A stretch of 64,000 nucleotides of DNA, from contig JAYUKX010000197.1 in NCBI GenBank assembly GCA_043764095.1, forward strand, positions 136,971 through 200,970, written 5' to 3'. The DNA comes from M3007 sp043764095. Its GTDB lineage: Bacteria > Bacteroidota > Bacteroidia > Chitinophagales > Saprospiraceae. The notes under the pieces are model-generated. The model saw nothing but the letters and a program-made list of their open reading frames with translations. It was not told where the DNA came from and made no database searches. Shown here one piece after another: positions 63,923 to 64,000 of this stretch (position 1 is its first letter; each line of letters starts with the position of its first letter). A program made the translations under genes and the position numbers.

Positions 63923-64000
63923 TGAAAAGATGCGGAAAAAGTTAGATTTTTGTGTTTTCTCACGACATAATTATCTATGCTCTCTCCGCATTTGCGCAAA
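63923..64000. repeat. Inverted repeat at the window edge
   Basis: GATGCGGA (63929-63936) pairs with TCCGCATT (63985-63992) with one mismatch, and the pairing extends imperfectly outward (TTTGAAAA against the final GCGCAAA). It could be another palindrome of the series or the start of an inserted element. An open frame from 63930 runs off the end of the window. The identity cannot be resolved here. Confidence 0.35.

Overview
The window looks like a chromosomal stretch of a Bacteroidota member, most likely a saprospirian (this rank is inference). The grounds are: several secreted proteins ending in type IX secretion system (T9SS) sorting domains of both type A and type B (gliding-motility CHU_C type); promoters of the Bacteroidota form (TTG about 20 bases upstream of TAnnTTTG) in front of several genes and the tRNA; and few visible Shine-Dalgarno sites.

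Positions 1-36,900 are mostly ordinary chromosome. In order they hold a 5'-truncated T9SS protein with a tandem-repeat tail, an M1 peptidase, yidD, a large VCBS/SprB-type T9SS protein, an MFS transporter, a formylglycine-generating-enzyme-like protein, hisG-hisD on the minus strand behind a histidine-rich leader peptide and attenuator, a secreted protein of unknown function, tRNA-Asn(GTT), a PfkB kinase, a LamG protein, queA, a TPR protein, etfB-etfA, a bifunctional-nuclease homologue, an HdeD-like membrane protein, a VPS10/BNR propeller protein, a TrmH-family methyltransferase, a small beta-barrel protein, a GNAT acetyltransferase, an Hsp70/GrpE-like pair, a GT4 glycosyltransferase with a flippase, a lipoprotein gene that appears to be switched off by a 10-bp repeat tract, a T9SS protein and a DUF4252 protein. 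Three non-coding repeat elements break this up (2876-3200, 26244-26534, 27237-27399).

Positions 37,150-58,400 hold the most striking locus, a Tc (ABC-type) toxin operon on the plus strand. It encodes a TcB-TcC fusion with an Rhs core and a variable C-terminus, a small overlapping gene that may be its immunity protein, a gingipain-type (C25) protease with no signal peptide, and a TcA component split into two genes. The protease and the first TcA protein begin with the same domain of about 100 residues, close in DNA as well as protein. This suggests the protease is an additional part or cargo of the toxin complex. The promoter/leader of the operon is repeated downstream of its last gene, so the locus is bracketed by direct repeats of about 240 bp.

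Positions 58,400-64,000 are AT-rich accessory DNA: a small protein recalling 'SinR family' proteins, two proteins with an RX4H (HEPN-type) motif, and an OLD-family ATPase/TOPRIM nuclease, one gene per intergenic palindrome. The layout resembles a gene-cassette array or defence island.
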